A DNA stretch of 51,234 nt from Roseiarcus sp049513815 (GTDB lineage Bacteria > Pseudomonadota > Alphaproteobacteria > Rhizobiales > Beijerinckiaceae): the NCBI GenBank assembly GCA_049513815.1, contig JBEKVR010000014.1, forward strand, positions 1 through 51,234, in the 5' to 3' direction. Below are positions 28,137 through 37,639 of this stretch, piece after piece (the first letter of the stretch is position 1; each line of letters begins with the position of its first letter). The notes beneath the pieces were generated by a model. It made no database searches. It was given only the letters and a program-made list of their open reading frames with translations, and was not told where the DNA came from. The translations under genes were made by a program, and so were the position numbers.

Positions 28137-30427
28137 CAGGACGGCCTGTCTGTGTGCGGAACAACCAGGGGGGCGCTCGCGGCGGCCGCCGGAGCGGCGG
28201 CGGCGACGGCTTCAAAGCGCAGCGGCAGCTTCATCAGCACCTGGGCGCCGCGCCCGCCGTCAGTGCGAGCGAGGCCGTCGAGAAGTTCGACCTCGCCATG
28301 GTGATCTTCGAAGATCTTGATGACGATCGGCAAGCCGAGACCGGTGCCTTCGGCGCGGGTGGTGACGTAGGGCTCGATCAGCTTACGGCGATCCTCGCTC
28401 GGAAAGCCTTTGCCGTTGTCGCTGACGGTGATGCGAACGACGCCGTCGTCGACCGCCATAGAAGCGACGATCCTGCCCTTCTCCTCGCGCGGGCCGAGGG
28501 CGTCGATGCCCTCCCCGGCGTTCTTGAGCACGTTGGTCAGCGCCTGGGAGATCAGGCGGCGGTCGAAATCGGCGATCACCGGTTCGGGCGGCAGGTCGTC
28601 CTCGAAGGCGATGTCCGGTCGGCCGACCCGCATCAGAAACAGCGCCTGGCGGACGCAATCGGAAAGATCGTCCTCGGCGGGACGCGTTTTCGGCATGCGG
28701 GCGAAGGACGAAAACTCGTCGACCATGCGCTTGATGTCGTCGACCTGGCGAATAATCGTGTCGGTGCATTGGTCGAACACGTCCTTGCCTTCGACGATGT
28801 GCTTGCCGTAGCGGCGCTTGAGGCGCTCGGCGGAAAGCTGGATCGGCGTCAACGGGTTCTTGATCTCGTGGGCGATGCGGCGGGCGACGTCGGCCCATGC
28901 GGCGCTGCGCTGGGCGGCGACGAGCTCGCTGATGTCGTCGAGCGTGACCACCGCGCCGTGGTCGCCGCGCTGCGGATCGCCGGTGACGCGCACGTTGAGC
29001 AGCCGTTCGCGGCCGTGGCTCATCCAGGTCGCTTGCGCCTGTTGCGAACGCAAATTCATCGTCCGCGCCTGGTCGAGGATCTGCGCCACCTGGGGGAAGA
29101 TCTCGCCGATGTTGCGCCCGACCAGTCCGCGCGGATCATCGCCGCACAGCAGCTTGTCGGCGGCGGCGTTGCTGACCGTGATGACGTCCTGCGCGTCGAC
29201 GCCGATGACGGAAGCGGGAACGCCCGACAGAACCGCCTCGATGAAGGCGCGACGTTCGTCGTTGAGCGCGTTGGCGGCGGTCAGGTGATTGCGCTGATGG
29301 CGCAGCTCCATCGTCATCTTGTTGAAGGTCTCGCCGAGATGGCCGAGATCGCCCTCGGAGCGTCGAGTCGGAACCTGGACGTAGAGATTGCCCGAGGCGA
29401 CCTCGTCGGTGGCGCGGATCAGCCGCCGGATCGGCCCGACGAGCTGGTTGGCGAAAGTGAGACCCATCCACACCGCCGAGATCAGCATCGTCAGCGACAA
29501 CATGACGAACACCGCGGCGAAACCGAGCTCGATGTTGTGGCGATGCGATTCGAAGTTGGCGAACACCGCCGACACTTGCGACGCGTCGCGCGCGACTTTG
29601 CCCGACATCGGGTCGATGGCCCGCGCGGCGTAGAAATAGCCGTTGTCGATCCCGGCGATCGGCCGCAACGCGACGAAGACTTCGCCGGCGCCGAGCAGAC
29701 CGCAATAGGGTTGCCTGGCGGCGGCGGCGGCGAAATCGCCGGGGTCGGGCTTGGCGATTTGCTTGGGGTCGGAGCCTGCCGCCTGCGCGATCGACGTGCC
29801 GTCGGACTTGATGACGGCGGCCGCGGAGAAACCGAGCGCGCGCGACCGCGCGTTGAGGAAGTTCTGGAAGAGACTGGGGTCGGAGCGGACGAGCCGCGAC
29901 GCCTGCGACAGGTCGTTCGCCGTCAGCTCCGCCTCGCGCAGCAGCGCCTGACACTGGGTCTCGCCATAGCCCTGCGACAGCGCCCCGGACTCAGAGAGGA
30001 ATGAGGCGACATCCTTCATGAAGGCGGGGTTGATCACCCATTCGACCGAGACGGTGGCGACCAAAGCGGTCACCAGCGCGGGAATCGCCGCCACCAGCGA
30101 GAACAGCGCGACGACGCGATTGTGCAGGCGCGCTCCGGCGCGCGCGGCCCGGCGCGCGGCGCGCAGACGGCGCAACTCCAAGACGATCAGCACCAGCAGG
30201 CAAAGGACGATCAGCCCGTCGCCGCCGAGCAGGATCAGGACCACGCCCGGCGTCGGAATGATCGGGGTGAAGCCGGCGAAGGTGACGAAGGTCGCCAGCG
30301 CCAGGACCAGCGCGCCGCCGACCGCGATCGGACCGAACACGCCGGAAATCCGACGCTCGTCGAGTCGCGGGTCCGCCCCCGGCGCCCCGCTTCCGTTCGG
30401 CTGCTGCTGCGATTGATGATTCGTCAC
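28136..30427 (-). CDS. ntrY: Nitrogen/redox sensor histidine kinase NtrY
   Basis: The 763-residue inner-membrane kinase has three hydrophobic spans in the first 150 residues, a periplasmic loop and another span (AVFVMLSLTMLISAVWMGL). A HAMP domain, a PAS domain, the HisKA motif ARRIAHEIKNPLTP with phospho-His520, and an HATPase with NGKGFPSEDRRK and GTGLGLPIV follow. It phosphorylates NtrX; signals reported for the family include nitrogen and redox/oxygen status. It follows ntrC after about 95 bases. Confidence 0.95.
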   Translation of the reverse strand: MTNHQSQQQPNGSGAPGADPRLDERRISGVFGPIAVGGALVLALATFVTFAGFTPIIPTPGVVLILLGGDGLIVLCLLVLIVLELRRLRAARRAARAGARLHNRVVALFSLVAAIPALVTALVATVSVEWVINPAFMKDVASFLSESGALSQGYGETQCQALLREAELTANDLSQASRLVRSDPSLFQNFLNARSRALGFSAAAVIKSDGTSIAQAAGSDPKQIAKPDPGDFAAAAARQPYCGLLGAGEVFVALRPIAGIDNGYFYAARAIDPMSGKVARDASQVSAVFANFESHRHNIELGFAAVFVMLSLTMLISAVWMGLTFANQLVGPIRRLIRATDEVASGNLYVQVPTRRSEGDLGHLGETFNKMTMELRHQRNHLTAANALNDERRAFIEAVLSGVPASVIGVDAQDVITVSNAAADKLLCGDDPRGLVGRNIGEIFPQVAQILDQARTMNLRSQQAQATWMSHGRERLLNVRVTGDPQRGDHGAVVTLDDISELVAAQRSAAWADVARRIAHEIKNPLTPIQLSAERLKRRYGKHIVEGKDVFDQCTDTIIRQVDDIKRMVDEFSSFARMPKTRPAEDDLSDCVRQALFLMRVGRPDIAFEDDLPPEPVIADFDRRLISQALTNVLKNAGEGIDALGPREEKGRIVASMAVDDGVVRITVSDNGKGFPSEDRRKLIEPYVTTRAEGTGLGLPIVIKIFEDHHGEVELLDGLARTDGGRGAQVLMKLPLRFEAVAAAAPAAAASAPLVVPHTDRPS

Positions 30428-30522
30428 GTCGCGAAAGCTCGCCGTCGTTACGCCTTGCGGCTATGCCCAGAGTTGCGCAATTGCAACTCTGTTGCAAGAT
30501 TACGACAAAATGGCGGCGAAAG

Positions 30523-32010
<1,488 letters not shown>

Positions 32011-32082
32011 GCTCCTTGCAGGCCGCCGGCGGCGATGGAACGCCGGCCGCGCCCGCTCTTTGATCCGGCCCGCCGCGCCGCC

Positions 32083-33216
32083 TTAGTCGACGCCGCCGCC
32101 ACTCGCCGCGCGCGACGCGGCAAGCGGCAGCAAGACTCGAAACGTCGTACGGCGCGGGTGCGACTCGAATTCGATGATTCCGCCGTGGTCGCCAATGACT
32201 TTGGCGACAAGTGCAAGTCCTAGGCCAGAGCCCGAGGATTTGGAGCTGACGAACGGCTCGAACAGGTTGGCGCCGATGTCGGCCGGCACGCCCGGGCCGT
32301 TGTCGCGCACGCAGATCTCAAGCGGCAGACTGACCGGCTCGGCGCCCGCCCCAACCTTCAACCGCACGCCCTGGCGGTAGGCTGTCGTGATGGTGATCTC
32401 GCCGTCGATGCTTTCTTCGCCAATGGCTTCCGCGGCGTTCTTGACGAGATTGAGGAAGACCTGGATCAGCGCGTCGCGCGAGCCCAGAACATGCGGCAGC
32501 GACGGGTCGTAGACCTCGGCGAAGCGGATATGCTGGGCGAAGCCGGCCTGGGCGAGCCGCTTCACATGGTCGAGCACCTGGTGGATGTTGAGGCTCTCGC
32601 GCCCGCCCGGCCGCTCCTCGGAGAACGACTCCATTCGGTCGACCAGTTTGACGATGCGGTCGGTCTCCTCGCAGATCAGCCGCGTCAACGCCCGATCCTC
32701 GTCGGAAGCGGAGGCTTCGAGCAGTTGCGCCGCGCCGCGGATGCCGGAAAGCGGGTTCTTGATCTCGTGGGCGAGCATGGCGCCGAGCGCCGTCACCGAC
32801 CGCGCAGCGCTGCGGTGGGTGAGCTGCCTGTCCATCTTTTCGGCAATTGACCGTTCTTGCAGCAGAAGCAGCACGCCGTCCTCGGCGCGCGGCAGCGGCG
32901 AGACATAGGCGTCGACCACCCGACCCAGCCCGGTGCGCGGCGTCGAAACGTCGAGTTTATAACCGTTGACCGTCGCCTGGGTGGCGATCGCGTCGGCGAC
33001 CAGCCCCATCACTGGCGAGCCGAACGGCAGAATGTCGGAGAGCTTGGCGCGCAACAGCGCCGAGCGGCCGGAATCGAAGAAATGCTCGGCCGCTGTATTG
33101 ACCTCGCAAACGACCCCTGAGGCGTCGATCGCCAGCAACGGCTGCGGCAAAGCGTTGAGAAGCTGCGACGGGTCGAGCGCCGAGCTGGCGGCCATCGCGC
33201 GTTCGGGGGCCATCAT
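32083..33216 (-). CDS. ntrB: Nitrogen regulation sensor kinase NtrB
   Basis: The 377-residue cytoplasmic kinase/phosphatase has a PAS domain (LPQPLLAIDASGVVCEVN), HisKA motif LAHEIKNPLSGIRGAAQLLE with phospho-His150, N-box NLVKNAAEAIG, and G-boxes VRDNGPGVP and GSGLGLALVA. It controls NtrC under PII signalling. The start ATG at 33216 overlaps the dus stop in ATGATG/TGA fashion (a neighbouring ATG at 33213 is in the same frame). Longer frames upstream run through dus and are not used. Confidence 0.95.
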   Translation of the reverse strand: MMAPERAMAASSALDPSQLLNALPQPLLAIDASGVVCEVNTAAEHFFDSGRSALLRAKLSDILPFGSPVMGLVADAIATQATVNGYKLDVSTPRTGLGRVVDAYVSPLPRAEDGVLLLLQERSIAEKMDRQLTHRSAARSVTALGAMLAHEIKNPLSGIRGAAQLLEASASDEDRALTRLICEETDRIVKLVDRMESFSEERPGGRESLNIHQVLDHVKRLAQAGFAQHIRFAEVYDPSLPHVLGSRDALIQVFLNLVKNAAEAIGEESIDGEITITTAYRQGVRLKVGAGAEPVSLPLEICVRDNGPGVPADIGANLFEPFVSSKSSGSGLGLALVAKVIGDHGGIIEFESHPRRTTFRVLLPLAASRAASGGGVD

Positions 33217-34229
33217 GCCGCCTCCCTCTGCGATTGCGGCGCGAAGGCGAGCGCCAGCAGGCGCAGCGCTTCGTCGGCGTCTTCGCACGTCACCAGCGCT
33301 CGGCGCATAGCGTCCGGCGCGCCCGCTTTTTCGCTGTAGGCGGCGAGGTGCTTGCGCGCGTGACGCAGGCCGGCGCGCCGGCCGAGCGCCGTCAGCAGCC
33401 ATTCGACATGGGCGAGCGCCGCCGCGCGCCGCTCGGCGACGGGCGGAGCTTCGGCCGGCCCGCCGGCGACAAGCGCGCGGCCGATCGCGCCGACCAACCA
33501 CGGCGCGCCGACAGCGGCGCGGCCGATCATCACCGCGCGCGCACCCGACTGCGCCAGCATCGCCCGCGCGTCGTCGGCGCTGCGGCAATCGCCGTTGACG
33601 ACGACCGGAACGCCGACCGCGGCGACGACCTCGCCGACCGCCCGCCAATCGGCCTTGCCGTCGTAGAGTTGGTGACGCGTGCGGCCATGGACGGTGATCA
33701 TCGCCGCCCCCGCCGCCTCGGCGCGGCGCGCCAGCGTCGGCGCGTTGCGTTCGTCGTCGTCCCAGCCGAGCCGCATCTTGACGCTGACCGGCGTCGCGAC
33801 CGCGCCCGCCACCGTTTCGATCAGGCGCGACGCCTGATCGAGATCGCGCATCAGCGCGCACCCCGCGGCGCGGCCGGCGACGCGGCGCGACGGGCAACCC
33901 ATGTTGATATCGATGAGACGCGCGCCCGACGCTTCGAGCCGCCGCGCCGCCTCGGCCATCGCCGTTGGCTCCGAACCGACGAGCTGGGCCGCGTGCGGCT
34001 CAGCCCCTTCGCCTTCGGCGCGCAGCCGCGCCTCGCCGTCCTCGGCGACAAGCTCCGCGCTCGCCACCATCTCCGAAAAGGCCAGCGCGGCGCCAAACCG
34101 CCGCGCAGCCCGGCGCATGCCGAGGTCGCTGACGCCGGACATCGGCGCCAGGATGGCGGCGCCGACGAGCGTCAACGAACCCCCACGCGGCGCCGCGCCT
34201 TGGGCGCCTAGTTCCTGGGCAGTGAACAT
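33213..34229 (-). CDS. dusB: tRNA-dihydrouridine synthase (DusB/NifR3 type)
   Basis: The 338-residue FMN flavoenzyme reduces uridines in the tRNA D-loop. It shows the Dus signature APMSGVSDLGMRR, catalytic Cys112 in NMGCPSRRVAGR, a VKMRLGW segment and the FMN phosphate site ITVHGRTRHQLYDG. It is the first gene of the nifR3-ntrB-ntrC-ntrY-ntrX arrangement, a hallmark of alphaproteobacteria, and overlaps ntrB. It is divergent from tRNA-Gln, with about 145 bases between the two. Confidence 0.93.
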   Translation of the reverse strand: MFTAQELGAQGAAPRGGSLTLVGAAILAPMSGVSDLGMRRAARRFGAALAFSEMVASAELVAEDGEARLRAEGEGAEPHAAQLVGSEPTAMAEAARRLEASGARLIDINMGCPSRRVAGRAAGCALMRDLDQASRLIETVAGAVATPVSVKMRLGWDDDERNAPTLARRAEAAGAAMITVHGRTRHQLYDGKADWRAVGEVVAAVGVPVVVNGDCRSADDARAMLAQSGARAVMIGRAAVGAPWLVGAIGRALVAGGPAEAPPVAERRAAALAHVEWLLTALGRRAGLRHARKHLAAYSEKAGAPDAMRRALVTCEDADEALRLLALAFAPQSQREAA

Positions 34230-34374
34230 TGTGCCCGCATCCTAGTCAATTGGTCGGCGAACGCAAGGCGGACCGAGCGCGACGGCGCGCCACGCCCACG
34301 CCGCTTCGCGCGCCCCTTGCCGCCGCGGCGCGCCTCCGCTATTTACCCGTCGCCTGATGACGCGGGTTCGTCGT

Positions 34375-34448
34375 TGGGGGATAGTTCAACGGTAGAACTG
34401 CGGACTCTGACTCCGTCAATCTTGGTTCGAATCCAGGTCCCCCAGCCA
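34375..34448 (+). tRNA. tRNA-Gln (anticodon CUG), element target
   Basis: The cloverleaf is readable. The D-arm is GTTC/GAAC, the anticodon stem GCGGA/TCCGT with loop CTCTGAC (anticodon CTG), and the T-arm CTTGG/CCAGG with TTCGAAT. The 3' strand TCCCCCA is followed by G73 and an encoded CCA. The 5' acceptor strand reads TTGGGGA, so U2 faces C71 as a mismatch where TGGGGGA would pair fully. Its 3' 48 bases (34401-34448) are duplicated at 49521-49568, where the 5' half is missing. It is therefore the intact copy at the left end of an integrated element. Confidence 0.9.
34401..34448 (+). repeat. attL: 48-bp direct repeat, left copy (3' half of tRNA-Gln)
   Basis: Identical base for base to 49521-49568. 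It begins with CGGACTCTGACTCCG in the anticodon arm and ends with the encoded CCA. Beyond it the two flanks show a weaker match (CAATTCATTGAAATCGCT against AAACTCAGTGAATTTGCT). Integrases of this type usually cross over in the anticodon loop, so the core is probably near 34405-34415. Confidence 0.92.
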
Positions 34449-34483
34449 GTCAATTCATTGAAATCGCTCATATTTTAGTTTTC

Positions 34484-34523
34484 ATGTCACCAAACCGGCG
34501 GCGCGTGTCACCACAGTGTCACC
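34484..34523 (+). repeat. Left arm-type integrase sites (GTGTCACC family)
   Basis: Three copies lie just inside the left end: ATGTCACC at 34484-34491, GTGTCACC at 34505-34512 and GTGTCACC at 34516-34523. The last two start 11 bases apart. The same motif pair with the same 11-base step occurs at 49386-49403 by the integrase. They are probably arm-binding sites for the integrase N-terminal domain. Confidence 0.65.
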
Positions 34524-34548
34524 GGCGCGCGGGCCGATCTCGAACGTC

Positions 34549-34694
34549 CGGCAAATTTGCCGAATGTTTCCCAGGCGCCGCAAACCGGTTCCCCCTGGCG
34601 ACCGGTTCTTGGCGGCGTCGGCGCAAAAGAGCGGTCGCAACGAACGACCGGCCGCCGAGTCGCCCCGACGGCCGGAAATGACGCAAATTTGCGT
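34549..34694. repeat. Two GCAAATTTGC-core palindromes
   Basis: CGGCAAATTTGCCG at 34549-34562 and ACGCAAATTTGCGT at 34681-34694 are each perfect 14-bp palindromes sharing a 10-bp core, 132 bp apart. A degenerate copy, CGGCAAATTTGGG, lies at 36146-36158. They are AT-centred in a GC-rich region, as expected for binding sites of a dimeric regulator or replication protein. Confidence 0.6.
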
Positions 34695-34842
34695 GATTTG
34701 CGCGGCGAGGCGGCAGCCGTGGCCGCGACGAAGCGAAAGAGTTGCGGTCTGCTACTCTTTCCGAGAGCATTCACATGGCTGGCGCGCGGCGCGCGGCCAA
34801 GAGCCTAAAACGAAGCGGCCGCCGAGTCGCCCCGACGGCCGG
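34649..34842. repeat. 27-bp direct repeat pair, each able to form a hairpin
   Basis: Copies at 34649-34675 and 34816-34842 are identical over 27 bases. Within each, CGGCCG near the start can pair with CGGCCG at the end. They lie in non-coding DNA near the left end of the element. Confidence 0.6.
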
Positions 34843-34899
34843 TGTGTCTAGCAGGCGCCAATCGCCTGCCGGGATCACGCGCCAAAGGTCGGAGCGCGT

Positions 34900-35541
34900 T
34901 CACAGCGCGGGCGTCCGTCCCCTCATATGAAGTTCGGTCGCCATCGCGAGCAAACCAAAAGGCTCCTGATCAGAGGGCGGCGATCCCCACTGTTTCCGTT
35001 CGCACGCGACCAGGTAGGCCGCCTTCGCGACAAACTCCGCGTCCGTAGCGCACCGCGTTTTTGCGACGTCGCGGAGGGCCTTGCTTTCAGCGGCGATGGC
35101 GGCGGCAAACGAGTCTTCCTCGGCCGCACTTTCCATCGCTTCCACGGTCGCTTGCAAGCTCCTGTGCGCGGCGATGGCGAGATCAACGGCGCCGAGCCCT
35201 GCCGACGGCGCAAGCAAATCGCGGACGATCGAGGCGAGCACGAGGACGTCGGTTGTGTCGCCAAACGCCGCCACGAACTCGATTGGCTCGAAGGAGTAGC
35301 ACCAGGCGAGAGCGTGCGCCTTAACCCTCAGCCCTTCGATCGTCGTCGCCGGCGCGGCGACGATCCGCTCGACGACGCCCTTTGCTTTCTTGTAGGCCGC
35401 CTCAAATTCCTTGTCCTGTGCGGACTCGTAATTCGCCGTTGCCGCGTCGAGTTCTTCGCTGAGCGATTGCAACGATTCTGCGCGCGCCGCGCGCTTCGCC
35501 GGCGGCGCCGAGTTTGAGCGGGATTGAGCGGTTTTCAACAT
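34900..35541 (-). CDS. Element-borne protein of unknown function
   Basis: A 213-residue cytoplasmic protein, mainly helical and Ala-rich, with an early charged coiled-coil-like stretch (LSEELDAATANYESAQDKEFEAAYKKAKGVVERIV would span residues 28-62). It has no signal or membrane segment and I recognise no domain. The start ATG at 35541 lies inside a small inverted repeat, CAACA-TACG-TGTTG. It is divergent from the XRE regulator with 59 bases between the starts. That makes it a candidate target of that regulator. Confidence 0.7.
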   Translation of the reverse strand: MLKTAQSRSNSAPPAKRAARAESLQSLSEELDAATANYESAQDKEFEAAYKKAKGVVERIVAAPATTIEGLRVKAHALAWCYSFEPIEFVAAFGDTTDVLVLASIVRDLLAPSAGLGAVDLAIAAHRSLQATVEAMESAAEEDSFAAAIAAESKALRDVAKTRCATDAEFVAKAAYLVACERKQWGSPPSDQEPFGLLAMATELHMRGRTPAL

Positions 35542-35567
35542 ACGTGTTGCTCCCTAACTCGCGATAT

Positions 35568-35620
35568 GCGATACTTTTAGTATCGCTTGGAGACGAGACT
35601 ATGTCAATACCAAAAGTATC
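35568..35620. promoter_or_regulatory. Two matching operators for the XRE regulator
   Basis: Site 1 is GCGATAC-TTTTA-GTATCGC (35568-35586, 7-bp arms). Site 2 is AATAC-CAAAA-GTATC (35606-35620), covering the first codons of the XRE gene. The centres are 36 bases apart. They flank the start region of the divergent pair, so binding could repress both genes. The match between sites is direct; the binding protein is inferred. Confidence 0.6.
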
Positions 35621-35888
35621 AATTCGACAGATCAAGGCCGCGCGGGCGCTGCTGGCTTGGTCGCAGGACGAATTGGCGGAAAAGTCCGGCGTCTCGTCGC
35701 CGACGGTCAAGCGGCTCGAAGCCTCAGACGGCCCTTTGGGCGGTCGCGCCGGGACGGCCGCAAAATTGATCCGCGCGTTGGAAGCCAGCGGCGTCGAATT
35801 CACCAACGGCGGTCAGCCCGGTGTGAGGTTGAAGGGCGCCGGCGGAGCGATCGCCGGCGAGGATCTGAACGCGAGCAATGACGAATAG
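35601..35888 (+). CDS. XRE-family helix-turn-helix regulator
   Basis: A 95-residue protein with one helix-turn-helix of the XRE/Cro type: RQIKAARALLAWSQDELAEK, SGVSSPTVKRLEASDG, then KLIRALEASGVEF. It is the short type often found beside element control regions. The ATG at 35601 is preferred, because the longer reading would begin inside the divergent gene. It probably regulates itself and the gene at 34900 through the two operators. It is followed after 9 bases by a small basic protein gene. Confidence 0.85.
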   Translation: MSIPKVSIRQIKAARALLAWSQDELAEKSGVSSPTVKRLEASDGPLGGRAGTAAKLIRALEASGVEFTNGGQPGVRLKGAGGAIAGEDLNASNDE

Positions 35889-35897
35889 CACCGCGCC

Positions 35898-36101
35898 ATG
35901 AAGTTCGGCATTCGCATTCCGTCGCCGCGTCGAAGCATCGCGGCGCGCCTGTCATGGAAGCGGGCGGTACGCCATCGCCTCGGCGTCAAGGCGCCGCGCG
36001 GTTTGGGATGGCCGACCAACCCAAAACGCGCCGCCTACAACCGCATCTACAATCGCACCACGATCAGCTTCTGGGCGCTGCTGCGGCGCTTGTTCCGCTG
36101 A
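35898..36101 (+). CDS. Small basic protein, unknown
   Basis: A 67-residue, very basic protein (MKFGIRIPSPRRSIAARLSW, then KAPRGLGWPTNPKRAAYNR). The part NPKRAAYNRIYNRTT resembles short hypothetical proteins I have seen in many bacteria, but I know no function for them. It likely is in one message with the XRE gene. High pI suggests nucleic-acid contact. Confidence 0.6.
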   Translation: MKFGIRIPSPRRSIAARLSWKRAVRHRLGVKAPRGLGWPTNPKRAAYNRIYNRTTISFWALLRRLFR

Positions 36102-36621
36102 CGTGCAACCGCCTGTCGTTCGGCCGCCGCCGCCTGAAAATCCTCCGGCAAATTTGGGTAGTGGGTCCATTTGAAATTTCATTTCTCGCGGAGCCGTTCT
36201 TGAAGGGCGGCGCAAGCAACCCAATGTGGTGCACGTCGCCAGCGGCAGAGATCGGCAGACGGGAGGGAGTCTGTGCTCCCTATGACCCGAGCCGATAGTT
36301 CGCTGGCGACGCCTGAAACCCCGCTCCGATCACCGTTTCGGCTCGCCGACGTCAGAAAGCTTGAGCCGCGAGAATTCTCCCTCCGAGGGGGCATTCTTCG
36401 GCGGGCTGCCCAGCCGAAGTGCGGTCCGCGGACGCCGTCTTGCGTCACGCCGTTCGTCGACAGAAGGGTTTCAGACTGAAGAAGTAACGGGGGACGTCGA
36501 GGCGAATCGTGGCGCCGTGACGTTTTGGTCTCGTCACCCCGTGACGCTCGCCGTCAGGCGCTGATTTGTTCCTTGCTAGGTCGGGTGGTTTCCTTGGTCG
36601 CCGATCAAGGGAGAACCTCCA
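36102..36621. other. No supported gene (about 520 bases)
   Basis: Open frames here are Arg/Pro-rich and lack ribosome sites. A degenerate GCAAATTTGC-like site lies at 36146-36158. The end of the stretch supplies a ribosome site (GGGAGAAC) for the next gene. Nothing else is recognised. Confidence 0.4.
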
Positions 36622-36936
36622 ATGCCCGTAAATCCAGGCGACAGCAAGAACCGTGAGCACGTCCGCGAATTGGCCCGAGCGCGAATGCGAAGCCTCCGCA
36701 AGCGCAATCGGAAAGAGCGTCTTCCGTCGACGCGCGAGGTCGACGGTTGCCTGCGCGACGGCCTGGCCGATTTCATCAGCAGGCACGAGATCCGGACTTC
36801 GACCGAGGCATGGGCTGACAAGGCCCTCGGCGAAATTGTCGCCGCGGCCTACCGCGAGCTCCGGAGGGCGAACTTCGACACCGCCAACCCCAAGACCCTC
36901 GCCAGGTTCTGGCGCCGGCTCGGCCTCCCCGCATAA
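36622..36936 (+). CDS. Small basic element protein, unknown
   Basis: A 104-residue protein with a charged N-terminal helix (REHVRELARARMRSLRKRNR) and a globular second half ending TLARFWRRLGLPA. A ribosome site GGGAGAACC lies just upstream of the ATG. No domain is recognised. The strong Arg content suggests DNA/RNA contact or a DNA-binding helix. Confidence 0.6.
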   Translation: MPVNPGDSKNREHVRELARARMRSLRKRNRKERLPSTREVDGCLRDGLADFISRHEIRTSTEAWADKALGEIVAAAYRELRRANFDTANPKTLARFWRRLGLPA

Positions 36937-36997
36937 GCGCCGTCAGCCGCTGGCTATCGTCCCTGCGCGCCGCGCCCCAGCGCCGCAGCGCCAACGG

Positions 36998-37075
36998 CCG
37001 GCGGCCTCTTCATGACGACGAAGCCGGCGCGCTCCAGGTGCGCGACTGGGCGCTTGGCACGATCGCGGCGACCAC
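36998..37075 (-). pseudogene. C-terminal fragment of a repeated small gene
   Basis: On the minus strand this matches the central part of the gene at 38639-39022 (encoding HLERAGFVVMK). The 33 bases around 37009-37041 differ from the intact copy at one position. No start precedes it and a frameshift interrupts it. It is one half of an interrupted copy; the other half lies at 37640-37769 beyond bacterioferritin. Confidence 0.6.
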
Positions 37076-37150
37076 TGGACCTCGCCCCCCGACGGATTCT
37101 CGTGCTAGCTGTCACGACGACAGGACAACGACCAAAGCAAGGAGAGAGCC

Positions 37151-37630
37151 GTGCAAGGCGATCAACGAGTCATCGAGTACCTAAACAAGGCTCTCCGCCA
37201 CGAGCTGACGGCCGTCAATCAATATTGGCTGCACTACCGAATTCTCGACAATTGGGGCTTCAAGGACCTCGCCAAGACCTGGCGCAAAGAGTCGATCGAG
37301 GAGATGGAGCACGCCGACCTGCTCATGGCCCGCATCCTGTTTCTTGAAGGCCACCCGAACATGCAGCCGAGCGACGGTTTGCGGGTCGGACAGGACCTCA
37401 AGCAGGTTCTCGAATGCGACCTCGCCGCCGAGGTTGGTGCGCGCACCCTTTATCTCGAAGCGGCGGCCTATTGCGATTCGGCGAACGATCGCGTCTCCAA
37501 GAATGTCTTCGAGAAACTGACGGCGGACGAAGAGCACCACATCGATTTTCTCGAGACCCAGATCGAGCTTATCCGCCAGATCGGCGTGGAGCTCTACGCG
37601 CAGAAACATATCGGCGGGCTGGAAGAGTAG
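37151..37630 (+). CDS. bfr: Bacterioferritin
   Basis: The 159-residue haem-containing ferritin forms 24-mers that oxidise Fe2+ and store iron in the cytoplasm. The ferroxidase residues keep E. coli numbering exactly: Glu18, Glu51, His54, Glu94, Glu127 and His130, and the haem ligand Met52 is present, so it should be active. The GTG start follows AGGAGAG. No bacterioferritin-associated ferredoxin gene is adjacent. It lies inside the mobile element between two halves of an interrupted small gene, so it looks like acquired cargo. An imperfect 10-base repeat (GGCGCTTGGC/GGCGCTTTGC) flanks it. Confidence 0.95.
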   Translation: MQGDQRVIEYLNKALRHELTAVNQYWLHYRILDNWGFKDLAKTWRKESIEEMEHADLLMARILFLEGHPNMQPSDGLRVGQDLKQVLECDLAAEVGARTLYLEAAAYCDSANDRVSKNVFEKLTADEEHHIDFLETQIELIRQIGVELYAQKHIGGLEE

Positions 37631-37639
37631 GCGCGATCA

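Larger units (their letters stand above)
34449..34899. other. Non-coding left-end region with palindromes and a 27-bp direct repeat
   Basis: I see no supported gene in these 450 bases. They contain the arm-type sites and two perfect palindromes with the same core GCAAATTTGC (34549-34562 and 34681-34694). A 27-bp direct repeat that can also fold back (starting CGGCCGCCGAGTCGCC) lies at 34649-34675 and 34816-34842. This density of sites suggests a control or origin region of the element. Confidence 0.55.

Noticed and set aside
32083..33897. Extended NtrB of 604 residues
   Set aside because: The extra N-terminal 227 residues are an out-of-frame reading of dus; the coupled ATG at 33216 fits the family.
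36179..36448. Minus-strand open frame of 89 codons in the element
   Set aside because: Arg/Pro/Ser-rich composition, no ribosome site, no family; treated as non-coding.
37012..37347. Plus-strand open frame overlapping the start of bacterioferritin
   Set aside because: It is the opposite strand of the paralogue fragment and another frame of bfr.
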